A stretch of 7,430 bases of DNA from Planctomycetota bacterium (GCA_013151585.1 JAADHY010000628.1:1-7430), one strand, 5' to 3'; shown: positions 1 through 6,507, counted from the stretch's first letter. Numbers and translations: made by a program. Notes: generated by a model not told the origin, from the sequence alone.

Positions 1-40
1 CGTCTTGCAGGAGGCCGCACCGCGGGGGCAAGCCCGGACG

Positions 41-652
41 TTAGCTCTTGGCCGCAGCGAACCGGCGAGCCACTTCTTCCCAGTTGATCACGTTGAAAAA
101 CGCGCTGATGTACTCCGGTCGGCGGTTCTGGTACTTCAGGTAGTAGGCGTGTTCCCAGACATCGAGGCCCAGAATGGGCGTGCGGCCGGCCGACAGCGGC
201 GAATCCTGGTTGGGCGTGGTTTCGATCGTCAGGCGACCGCCGTCGACGGTCAGCCACGCCCAGCCACTTCCGAAAACACCGGCGGCCGCGGCCGAGAATT
301 TCTCCTTGAATCCGTCGAAACTGCCGCAGGCCTCGGCAATGGCGTCGGCCAACTCGCCGCTGGGCTGACCGCCCCCTTGCGGATTCAGAATGGTCCAGAA
401 CAGCGAATGGTTCGCATGGCCGCCGCCGTGATTCCGGACCGCCGTCCGGATGTCTTCCGGAACGGACGCCAAGTCGCGGATCAGGTCATCGATTGGCTTG
501 GCCGCCAAGTCCGGATGACCTTCCAAGGCCGCGTTCAGTTTGTTGATGTAAGCCTGATGGTGTTTGGTGTGATGGATTTCCATGGTCCGCGCGTCGATGT
601 GCGGCTCCAAGGCGTCATACGGGTACGCAAGATCGGGCAATGTATGGGCCAT
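41..652 (-). CDS. sodA: Superoxide dismutase, Mn-type (Mn/Fe family)
   Basis: This 203-residue cytoplasmic enzyme converts superoxide to hydrogen peroxide and oxygen. The full Mn/Fe-SOD fold is present: an N-terminal helical hairpin with HHTKHHQAY (27-35), then NHSLFW (81-86) and DVWEHAYY (164-171). The four metal ligands of the family are visible as His27, His82, Asp164 and His168. GGGHANHS before the second ligand and Gln149 in NQDSP are the pattern of Mn-type rather than Fe-type enzymes, although cambialistic activity cannot be excluded. The length matches the family (about 200 residues), and there is no signal peptide. The frame stays open upstream to 838, but the start at 652 is preferred because SOD homology begins there and a perfect Shine-Dalgarno sits 5 bases before it. 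The gene is divergent from the glycosyltransferase at 1055 and seems to be a single-gene unit. Confidence 0.97.
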   Translation of the reverse strand: MAHTLPDLAYPYDALEPHIDARTMEIHHTKHHQAYINKLNAALEGHPDLAAKPIDDLIRDLASVPEDIRTAVRNHGGGHANHSLFWTILNPQGGGQPSGELADAIAEACGSFDGFKEKFSAAAAGVFGSGWAWLTVDGGRLTIETTPNQDSPLSAGRTPILGLDVWEHAYYLKYQNRRPEYISAFFNVINWEEVARRFAAAKS

Positions 653-657
653 GAGGC

Positions 658-664
658 ACCTCCT
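658..664 (-). promoter_or_regulatory. Ribosome binding site of the SOD gene
   Basis: Read on the minus strand this is AGGAGGT, a perfect anti-16S match, 5 bases before the ATG at 652-650. It decides the start: the longer open frame reaching 838 is upstream of this site and lacks SOD homology. Confidence 0.85.
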
Positions 665-843
665 GATGTCTCTTATTGGGTCAACAACGGGTTTCAATCT
701 CCGCTTCTCCGACTCGGTGAACGCGAGAACGAGTCCGCGGAGCAGCCGCCGTTTCACGATTGTGCCGGCCGTCTGCCCTCGGCCGCCGCCGGTGAATGAC
801 GGGGGCGGACATTCAGGGCAGCCTCCGGCTGCTGACACGGTCT

Positions 844-871
844 ATTGTACGCGCCTGCCTGCCCTCCACAA
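844..871 (-). promoter_or_regulatory. Candidate sigma70-type promoter for SOD
   Basis: On the minus strand TTGTGG, a 16-base spacer and TACAAT can be read. The -10 box matches 5 of 6 consensus bases and the -35 box only 3 of 6. Transcription would start near 837, leaving a 5' leader of about 185 bases before the SOD start codon. This is a by-eye call, and planctomycete promoters are poorly defined. Confidence 0.28.
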
Positions 872-986
872 TGGTGCGGCGGGCTCTTTTACTGCATTTT
901 CAAACTTCAGTTTTGCCGATAACACCAAAAATTGTCGAACAAGACACACACTTGAAACAAAATCTTGGATCATCTGATTAGCCCTG

Positions 987-1014
987 TTGATTTCCTGGCT
1001 TGGCGGTTTACAAT
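987..1014 (+). promoter_or_regulatory. Candidate sigma70-type promoter for the glycosyltransferase
   Basis: TTGATT (987-992), a 16-base spacer and TACAAT (1009-1014) match the consensus at 4 of 6 and 5 of 6 positions. A transcription start near 1021 would give a leader of about 34 bases that includes the purine-rich AAGGAAGGA at 1035-1043. The position is sensible for the gene at 1055. Assigned by eye only. Confidence 0.4.
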
Positions 1015-1034
1015 GGCTCAGGTCGCGTCTTAAA

Positions 1035-1043
1035 AAGGAAGGA
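1035..1043 (+). promoter_or_regulatory. Ribosome binding site of the glycosyltransferase
   Basis: AAGGAAGGA is the only purine-rich stretch before the ATG at 1055 and contains two GGA-type Shine-Dalgarno cores. The gap to the start codon (11 bases from the distal end) is at the long edge of normal. Confidence 0.5.
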
Positions 1044-1054
1044 CTGATCCGCTG

Positions 1055-1909
1055 ATGACGCCCGATTTCCTGACCGCGCTGCCTGTTTTCAACGAAGAGG
1101 CTCACATCCAAGAGGTGTTGGCCGAAGTCCGTCGCCATGCGCGCGACATTTTGGTGGTGGACGACGGGTCGACGGACGCCACGCCCCGGCTGCTGGCTCA
1201 GATACCGGGATTGCATGTCGTCCGGCACGAGACCAACCGCGGCTACGGGGCGGCGCTGAAAACCGCTTTCGAGTTCGCCATTCAGCACAAATACGATGTG
1301 CTGGTCACGATCGACTGCGACGGCCAGCACGAGCCGAGCTTGATTCAGGCGTTGGTGGAATGCGTCTATCCAGATGAAGGCGAGCCGGCCGACATCGTTT
1401 CCGGCAGCCGGTATCTGAAGCGGTTTCCCGGCGACAGCGTGCCACCGGAGGACCGCCGCCGGATCAACGCCGAGATTACCGATTGGCTCAACCGCGAGCT
1501 CGGGCTGAACCTGACGGACGCCTTTTGTGGCTTCAAGGCTTACCGCACTTTCGCGTTGGAGAAGCTGCAGATCACCGAGCTCGGCTACGCGATGCCGCTT
1601 CAGGTGTGGGTGCAAGCGGCCGAATTGGGGCTCCGGATCGTCGAGTTCCCCATCCCGCTGATCTATTTGGAGGAAGAGCGGTCTTTTGGCGGCGCTTTGG
1701 ATGACGCCGACCGGCGAATGGCTTATTATCGCACGGTGCTGGAGGGCGGGAATTGGCGGCCGTGCGCCGGCGATCTGCTGCCCGAGCCGCTCGCCCCTAA
1801 CGTCTGCGAGATCAGCGGCCTTGGTGTGGCCGGGACCGCTGTCTTGCGGACCGCTGTTGCTCGGTCGTGCCAAGTTGAGCCCGCTCCCAGAGTTCGCTTG
1901 TTTTGCTGA
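1055..1909 (+). CDS. Glycosyltransferase family 2 (DPM1/polyprenyl-phosphate sugar transferase-like)
   Basis: This 284-residue GT-A fold enzyme transfers a sugar from a nucleotide-sugar donor; acceptor and sugar cannot be read from the sequence. Family signs in order: an N-terminal strand ending in LPVFNEE (9-15), the nucleotide-binding VVDDGSTD (34-41), NRGYGAAL (61-68), the metal-binding DxD as DCDGQ (Asp87, Asp89), GSRY (117-120) and a TDAFCGFKAYR segment (154-164). This order resembles dolichyl/polyprenyl-phosphate mannose synthases. No transmembrane helix is visible, so it is a soluble or peripheral enzyme. Residues after about 235 look unconserved and Cys/Pro-rich. The start ATG follows AAGGAAGGA at 1035-1043 with an 11-base gap, slightly long. 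The BshC-like gene begins 46 bases downstream on the same strand, so the two may be co-transcribed. Confidence 0.9.
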   Translation: MTPDFLTALPVFNEEAHIQEVLAEVRRHARDILVVDDGSTDATPRLLAQIPGLHVVRHETNRGYGAALKTAFEFAIQHKYDVLVTIDCDGQHEPSLIQALVECVYPDEGEPADIVSGSRYLKRFPGDSVPPEDRRRINAEITDWLNRELGLNLTDAFCGFKAYRTFALEKLQITELGYAMPLQVWVQAAELGLRIVEFPIPLIYLEEERSFGGALDDADRRMAYYRTVLEGGNWRPCAGDLLPEPLAPNVCEISGLGVAGTAVLRTAVARSCQVEPAPRVRLFC

Positions 1910-1955
1910 GAGTCGCATCCTCTGGAGAGGCATCCTTCCGCTGGACAGACCAGTC

Positions 1956-3209
1956 ATGTCGCCAACCGAGCCCATCGCTACCGCCGCCCTGTCCCTGGGA
2001 CCGCTTCGCGTGCCGCGTGAGGACGGTGCTGTGCTGATCCGGCCGGATCGAGAACGGTGTCTGGCGCTATTGGCCTCGAATGCTGAGCGACTTCAAGCGG
2101 CCACAGGCACGCTTCAAGGACGGCCATTGAACCAACTGCGGCAACAGGCCCGCCGGGAGGCCCTGCAGACGGCCTGTCGCTTCACGCAGCATTTGCTCGG
2201 CCGCGACCTGCCCGTCCCGGCTAGCCAGACGATCGTGGTGGGCGGCCACCAGCCGGCTTTGTTTCATCCGGGCGTCTGGCTGAAAAACTTCGCCCTTGAT
2301 TGGCTGGCTCGCCGCAGCGGCGGCGCCGCGATCCACCTGATCGTGGACAACGACATGCTGGCCTCGGTGCAGGTCCGGGTGCCGCAAGGGCCGCCTGACC
2401 AGCTTCGCCTGGTGCACGTGCCGCTCGACACTGACCACGCAGCCCAGCCGTGGGAAGAAGTGGTCGTTCAGAACGCCGCCACTTTCCGCTCTTTCGGCGA
2501 CCGGCTGGCTGGAGCCGCGGCCGATTGGGACCTTGAGCCCGTCGCCGTCGAGTTTTGGCCGGCCGCCGTCGACGCGCTGCGACGGACATCGCGTTTGGCC
2601 GACTGTCTGGCCGCGGGACGGAACCATCTGGAGCGCTGCTGGGGCGCCAACAATCTGGAATTGCCCATCAGCCAGCTCAGCCAGCTTGAAGCATTCCGCC
2701 TGTTCTTTTGCCACATCGTGGCCCATTTGCCGCGATTCCTCGAGGTGCACAACCGGATGCTCGAACGATACCGACGCCGGAACAAACTGCGGAGCCGTAC
2801 GCATCCGGTGCCGGAGCTCAAGGAAGCCGACGGCTGGCGGGAGGCACCGTTCTGGGTCTGGCGGGCTGGCGACCAGACGCGCCGGCGTCTATTCGCTCGC
2901 ACGCAGAAGGACGCTGTGGAGCTGCACGACGGCGAGCAGCCGTTCGCCCGCTTGCCGCTCCGGCCGGATCAGGACGCGCCGGATGCCCTGGCCGTGCTGG
3001 ATCAACTGGAACGGGACGGCGTGCGCCTGCGGCCGCGAGCGCTTACGACGACCATGTTCGCCCGCCTTTTGCTGGCCGACTTGTTCGTCCACGGCATCGG
3101 CGGGGCGAAGTACGATGAGCTGACGGACGAGATCATCGCGGAGTTTTTTGGACTGGAGCAGCCGGCGCTGACACGTTGCATCTGCCGGGGCCGCCCGCCT
3201 ACGACGTGA
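1956..3209 (+). CDS. BshC-like protein (putative cysteine ligase family), N-terminal part of a frameshifted gene
   Basis: The 417 residues read here resemble BshC, the enzyme proposed to add cysteine to glucosaminyl-malate in bacillithiol synthesis, at a remote level. GGHQPALFHPGVWLKN (96-111) lines up with the BshC GGQQAG motif and the helix after it. LIVDNDM (128-134) corresponds to the following strand with acidic residues. RPRALTTTMF (359-368) and GIGGAKYDEL (380-389) match the BshC RP...GGP-E-AY region. The frame then continues through FFGLEQPA into an unrelated-looking tail and stops at 3209, while the expected C-terminus is found in another frame (3176-3607). Joined, the protein is about 550 residues, close to the usual BshC length of about 540. 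The ATG at 1956 has no good Shine-Dalgarno. GGAGAGG at 1924-1930 would fit a CTG at 1941 better, so the start is uncertain. Function is inferred; the GGHQP variant may define a separate subfamily. Confidence 0.7.
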   Translation: MSPTEPIATAALSLGPLRVPREDGAVLIRPDRERCLALLASNAERLQAATGTLQGRPLNQLRQQARREALQTACRFTQHLLGRDLPVPASQTIVVGGHQPALFHPGVWLKNFALDWLARRSGGAAIHLIVDNDMLASVQVRVPQGPPDQLRLVHVPLDTDHAAQPWEEVVVQNAATFRSFGDRLAGAAADWDLEPVAVEFWPAAVDALRRTSRLADCLAAGRNHLERCWGANNLELPISQLSQLEAFRLFFCHIVAHLPRFLEVHNRMLERYRRRNKLRSRTHPVPELKEADGWREAPFWVWRAGDQTRRRLFARTQKDAVELHDGEQPFARLPLRPDQDAPDALAVLDQLERDGVRLRPRALTTTMFARLLLADLFVHGIGGAKYDELTDEIIAEFFGLEQPALTRCICRGRPPTT

Positions 3210-3607
3210 GCGAAGCGGATCGGACGGAGCTGCACCGTCTGCTGCGAGACCTGGCTTTCAACCCGCAGCGTCACTTGCAGCGCGGAGTCCATCCCGAGGC
3301 GGATCGATGGATCGCCGAGAAAGAGCGGCTCATTGCCGAGCAGCATGCCGCTCGCACCAGCGGCCTCAGCCGCTCGCAGCGGCGCCAACGCCGACAAGCC
3401 AACGCCGAGCGGTACCGGAAGTTCCAACAGGTCAATGCGTGCCTGGCGCCCTTCGTAGCGGACCGACGGCGCGAAATCGAGCAGAAGCTGGCCGACGTGG
3501 ACCGGCAACTCCGAGCCAACGCCATCCTTCAGGACCGCGAGTACTCCTTTTGCCTTTACCCGGCCGAAAAGCTGCGCGCGTTCGTCTCGGTTTTTCTCGA
3601 TCAGTAG
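3176..3607 (+). CDS. C-terminal part of the BshC-like protein, in a shifted frame
   Basis: This 143-residue frame is best read as the displaced end of the gene starting at 1956, not as a separate gene. From TTG at 3176 it reads LHLPGPPAYDV, then a charged helical and probably coiled-coil stretch (about 30-120, rich in Arg, Gln and Glu), and ends with REYSFCLYPAEKLRAFV. BshC proteins likewise have a C-terminal coiled coil followed by a YP/FP..K(L) segment near the very end. There is no Shine-Dalgarno or ATG for an independent start. The frame overlaps the upstream one by 34 bases and lies one base back relative to it, so a single missing base (or two extra) between about 3157 and 3176 would restore one reading frame. 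A real mutation, an assembly error and a programmed -1 shift are all possible. Confidence 0.65.
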   Translation: MHLPGPPAYDVSEADRTELHRLLRDLAFNPQRHLQRGVHPEADRWIAEKERLIAEQHAARTSGLSRSQRRQRRQANAERYRKFQQVNACLAPFVADRRREIEQKLADVDRQLRANAILQDREYSFCLYPAEKLRAFVSVFLDQ

Positions 3608-3654
3608 CGAGCGGCCCGGCCCAGCGTATGGCCGTGTCCCCCGCCTTTGGCGTA

Positions 3655-4000
3655 TCACGGCAAGGCGTCGGCCGGCAGAACGGCAGCAACCAGCGGCTCG
3701 CACTTGATTGGCCACATCCAGCGCTTGTCGCGCATCGGATTCGTCCGGCCAGAAGTCCGTGTCGTTTCGGAGCTGGACAGCGTAAGGCGTGAGTTCCGAC
3801 AGTTGTAAGCGGTCCAAGCACAACTCTGGAACGACGTTCAGACTACGACGTAGATGTCCTCCAGACCGTGGATTCGTGGAATCGGCTCACCGGCCAACGC
3901 GAGGATGGCCTTCAGATACTTTTCGGCTGCCTTGCTGGCCGTGGAAACAAGCAGTGTCGTACGGCCCGCCAGCCGTCAGGCTCTGCATCAACGTTCGTCG
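3655..4000 (-). pseudogene. Decayed HEPN-domain gene (HepT-like partner of an MNT nucleotidyltransferase)
   Basis: No single frame is open, but HEPN (PF05168-type) homology is readable across three frame changes. From 5' to 3' on the minus strand it reads GGPYDTACFHGQQ, then after one extra G (near 3931) AAEKYLKAILALAGEP and IPRIHGLEDI. A base is missing near 3842, just before an in-frame TGA at 3840-3838. Next come NVVPELCLDRL, LSELTPYAVQLRN and ARQALDVANQVRAA, and after another extra G (near 3691) VAAVLPADALP with a TGA stop at 3657-3655. These are the characteristic helices of small HEPN proteins that pair with MNT antitoxins (CFHAQQAAEKYLKA, P.THDLE, LTPYAVE.R). The first 15-20 residues of the domain are missing. 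An RX4-6H ribonuclease signature is not visible in the surviving text. The gene ends 47 bases from the convergent BshC-like gene. Not functional as read. Confidence 0.75.
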
Positions 4001-4141
4001 ATCGCTGTCGCCTTTCCGCATCCAGCCGCGAGCGTGTGATCCAAAAACGACGATCTTCTGGGGCGATCCGGCCGCGACAATGCGCCGGACAACGTCCTTC
4101 AGAAGTTCTTCAGTAACCGGAGGGTACGACAGGCGTTCCAT
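4001..4141 (-). pseudogene. Truncated MNT-type nucleotidyltransferase domain (MntA-like antitoxin remnant)
   Basis: The 47 residues from ATG at 4141 are the N-terminus of a minimal nucleotidyltransferase. An amphipathic helix (EELLKDVVRRIVAAG) is followed by the strand KIVVFGSHARG (29-39) and KGDSD. Active members carry GS followed by a D-x-D metal-binding pair (typically SDLDLLV). Here the text goes from SD straight to RRTLMQSL and then into HEPN sequence, so the second catalytic Asp and the remaining half of the domain are gone. A GGGGAAAGGA ribosome-binding stretch about 7 bases before the ATG suggests the original start survives. In intact pairs MntA modifies and neutralises its HEPN toxin. 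Here the deletion has joined the two genes in frame. The frame remains open upstream to 4336, but without homology. Confidence 0.72.
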
Positions 4142-4292
4142 GCGATCGTCCTTTCCCCGCGTCTTCGGCGTCCACGTGCAGCATAAGAGCTCCTCCGGCG
4201 GCCAACAAGCCCGCCTAGCCGGCCAAGGCCGACTTTCTGCCCTGGCCATCTGATGGAAGACGCTAGCCAAGGACTTCGCCCCTGAGTATCCC

Positions 4293-4355
4293 TCTGGGCA
4301 CGCGGTGCCAAGTGGGTGACACCTGCCGGGTGTCACGGAATGAGGGGTGCCCAGA
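4293..4355. repeat. Nested palindromic element with two alternative pairings
   Basis: The outer arms TCTGGGCAC (4293-4301) and GTGCCCAGA (4347-4355) are perfect 9-base inverted copies. Inside them is a perfect 8-bp hairpin, GTGACACC (4316-4323) with GGTGTCAC (4329-4336) and a 5-base loop. The left outer arm can instead fold locally as GGCAC-GCG-GTGCC (4297-4309), which excludes the outer pairing. It may be a small mobile palindrome (REP/MITE-like) or a structured leader of pheT. No coding potential is evident. Confidence 0.7.
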
Positions 4356-4358
4356 CCG

Positions 4359-4379
4359 AGCCGCTTCGGGCTTTTTTTT
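4359..4379 (+). terminator. Probable rho-independent terminator upstream of pheT
   Basis: AGCC (4359-4362) pairs with GGCT (4369-4372) around a short GC-rich loop and is followed at once by eight T residues (4372-4379). The stem is short, so efficiency is uncertain. It lies downstream of the palindrome at 4293-4355 and 107 bases before pheT. It either ends read-through from the BshC-like gene or acts as an attenuator in a pheT leader. Confidence 0.42.
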
Positions 4380-4485
4380 CGAGAAAGGGAGCGATAGAGT
4401 ATTCCAGCTACCGGCTGAGGGCGAGGACTCGGCCTTGCGCCACGAAGAATAACGATAAGCCCGTCGAGAAAGAATTCGCAAAACC

Positions 4486-6507
4486 ATGATTGTGAGTTGG
4501 GAGTGGCTTTCGCAATACGTTCGGCTGGACATGTCCGTGGAGGAGTTGACCTCGCGGCTGACGATGGCCGGGCTGAATCTGGAGGAAGTCAGTGAGGTCG
4601 ACGGCGACACAGCCATCGACCTGGAGGTCACCAGCAACCGGCCTGACTGCCTGGGACACATCGGGGTCGCACGGGAAGTCAGTGTGTTGTTCGGTCGTGA
4701 GCTGCGGGTTCCAGAGGCGGCAGTCTCAACTGTGCCCGAGAAAACGGCCGATGTCACTTCAGTCCGGATCGACTGCGAAGACCTGTGCCCTCGGTACTTC
4801 GCTCGAGTGATTCGAGGGGTGAAAGTCGGGCCCAGTCCCGACTGGTTGGCTCGGCGGCTCCGCACGTTGGGCATCGCGACGATCAACAACGTGGTGGACG
4901 TCACCAACTATGTGCTGATGGAATGTGGGCAGCCGCTGCACGCGTTTGACTTTGACAAGCTGCACGAGCGACGAATCGTCGTCAGGCGGGCGCGGCCGGG
5001 CGAGACGATTGTGGCGATCAACCAGCGGCAGTACGAGCTGACGCCGGAGATGTGCATCATCGCCGACGCTGACCGGCCGGTGGCCATCGGTGGCGTGATG
5101 GGCGGGCTCGAGACGGAAATCAGCCAGACGACTACCAACGTGCTCATCGAGACGGCTCAGTTCGATCCGGTCTCGATCCGCACCACGGCGCGCCGACTGG
5201 CCTTGCATAGCGATTCCTCGTATCGGTTCGAGCGGGGCGTCGACCCCGAGCAGCTCGACTGGGCCAGCCGCCGCTGCTGTGAGTTGATCCTGGAGGTGGC
5301 GGGCGGTGAGCTGTTGGACGAGCCGGTTTTTGCCGGCCGGCCGATCCAGCCGCAGCGGCCAGCCATTCCGCTCCGATTCGCTCAGATCGCGCGCATTCTG
5401 GGCATTGAGGTGCCCCGGAACGAGGCGATCCGCATCTTGAAGGCTCTCGGGCTGACTTTGGTCGATGAGCCGACGGCCGAGCGGGCCGCGTTCGTGGCCC
5501 CGTCATGGCGTCGCGACCTGACGCGCGAGGCCGACCTGATCGAAGAGGTGGCCCGGATCTACGGTTACGACAAAATCCCCGAAGATGCCCCGGTGCCGCT
5601 CGAGCTGAGCGAAAAAACGCACCGCGATCGCATCACCGACCGCGTCCGCGACGTGCTGGTGGCCGCGGGCTTTTTCGAAGCAATCAGCATGTCGTTTGTC
5701 AGCCGGGAGCTGTTTCAGACATTCGTGCCCTATCCGGACCGCCAGCCGCTTTCCGTGGATCATTCGTCGCGCCGCCAGGAAAACTTGTTGCGTCAGAGTT
5801 TGATTCCCAGCTTGCTCCAGCTTCGGCGTGACAATGAGCGTCACGGGAACGCGAACGCCGAACTGTTCGAAGTGGCGGATGTCTACCTGGCGGCGGTGCC
5901 GGGCGACGGCGAAGCCGAGCCCCGAATGATCGGGCTGGTGGCGGGACGGCCGTTCGTGGATGTGAAGGGCGTGGTTGAGGCCATCGCCGCGGCCGTCAAC
6001 CGCGAAGCCGTGGTGACGCTCCAGCCGAGCCGCATCGCTCAGTTTGCCCCGGGCCGCGGAGCCGACGTGCTTCTGAACGGAGAGCCGTGGGGATGGCTGG
6101 GCGAAATCGCCTCGGACGTCGCCGACCGGCTTGACTTGCAGAACACGCCCGTCGTGGCCGAACTGCGATTGGACGTTCTGGAACGCCACTCTCAACTCGT
6201 GCCGACCTACCAAGAGCTGCCTCGGTATCCGGCCGTGCCGCGCGACTTGAATTTCGTGTTGGACGAAACGGTCACGTGGGCGCAATTGGAATCGGTAGTC
6301 CGCGAGGCCGCCGGCCCATTGTTGGACCGGGTCGGCTTCGGCGGCGAGTACCGCGGCAAGCAACTGCCGGCGGGCAAGAAATCCTACCTGGTGCGGCTCA
6401 GCTACCGCTCGCCCGACCGCACGCTGACAAACGAAGAAGTCGAACAGATGCAGCAAGCGGTCATCCGCGCTTGCGAGCAAAAGCTGGCCGCTCAGTTGCG
6501 CGCGTGA
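4486..6507 (+). CDS. pheT: Phenylalanine--tRNA ligase beta subunit, short form
   Basis: This is the non-catalytic beta chain of the cytoplasmic alpha2-beta2 enzyme that charges tRNA-Phe; it edits mischarged Tyr and binds tRNA. The 673 residues cover the N-terminal B1 segment (MIVSWEWLSQYV, 1-12; VTSNRPDCLGHIGVAREV), the B3/B4 editing domain (about 105-280, with NNVVDVTNYV, PLHAFDFDKL with His152, and SYRFERGVDP), the B5 domain (about 291-360), the RRDLTREADLIEEVARIYGYDKIP helix region (339-362), the catalytic-like core (about 370-560) and a complete C-terminal FDX-ACB anticodon-binding domain (about 575-673, starting YQELPRYPAVPRDLNF). The OB-fold tRNA-binding (EMAP-II-like) insertion found after B1 in the roughly 795-residue E. 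coli form is absent, which accounts for the shorter length. It is intact and in one frame. The alpha-subunit gene pheS, usually directly upstream, is not here. The ATG has a weak Shine-Dalgarno. Confidence 0.98.
   Translation: MIVSWEWLSQYVRLDMSVEELTSRLTMAGLNLEEVSEVDGDTAIDLEVTSNRPDCLGHIGVAREVSVLFGRELRVPEAAVSTVPEKTADVTSVRIDCEDLCPRYFARVIRGVKVGPSPDWLARRLRTLGIATINNVVDVTNYVLMECGQPLHAFDFDKLHERRIVVRRARPGETIVAINQRQYELTPEMCIIADADRPVAIGGVMGGLETEISQTTTNVLIETAQFDPVSIRTTARRLALHSDSSYRFERGVDPEQLDWASRRCCELILEVAGGELLDEPVFAGRPIQPQRPAIPLRFAQIARILGIEVPRNEAIRILKALGLTLVDEPTAERAAFVAPSWRRDLTREADLIEEVARIYGYDKIPEDAPVPLELSEKTHRDRITDRVRDVLVAAGFFEAISMSFVSRELFQTFVPYPDRQPLSVDHSSRRQENLLRQSLIPSLLQLRRDNERHGNANAELFEVADVYLAAVPGDGEAEPRMIGLVAGRPFVDVKGVVEAIAAAVNREAVVTLQPSRIAQFAPGRGADVLLNGEPWGWLGEIASDVADRLDLQNTPVVAELRLDVLERHSQLVPTYQELPRYPAVPRDLNFVLDETVTWAQLESVVREAAGPLLDRVGFGGEYRGKQLPAGKKSYLVRLSYRSPDRTLTNEEVEQMQQAVIRACEQKLAAQLRA

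Larger units (their letters stand above)
4142..4485. other. Intergenic region upstream of pheT
   Basis: About 340 bases with no supported gene. It holds the ribosome-binding region of the MNT remnant (minus strand), a nested palindrome at 4293-4355 and a T8-tailed hairpin at 4359-4379, both listed separately, and then about 100 bases of leader before pheT. I see no convincing promoter for pheT. The best ribosome-binding sequence is the weak GAGAAAG about 13 bases before its ATG. No pheS gene or phenylalanine-rich leader peptide is present. Confidence 0.6.

Noticed and set aside
5..799. Long plus-strand open frame across the SOD region
   Set aside because: It is an antisense shadow of the SOD gene with no recognisable domain; the opposite strand carries all metal ligands.
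653..838. In-frame N-terminal extension of SOD on the minus strand
   Set aside because: It lies upstream of a perfect Shine-Dalgarno and of the conserved SOD N-terminus, and its translation looks like random GC-rich sequence.
932..942. TTGTCGAACAA as an operator in the divergent SOD/glycosyltransferase region
   Set aside because: The arms are only 4 bases and no regulator motif is matched, so it is likely chance.
4140..4253. 37-codon plus-strand frame as a pheT leader peptide
   Set aside because: It has only two Phe codons, no Shine-Dalgarno, and overlaps the MNT ribosome-binding region on the other strand.
4293..4325. T-box-like core TGGCACCGCG on the minus strand
   Set aside because: Only the 10-base core matches, it falls inside a palindrome, there is no specifier stem or T tract, and the downstream minus-strand gene is not an aminoacyl-tRNA synthetase.
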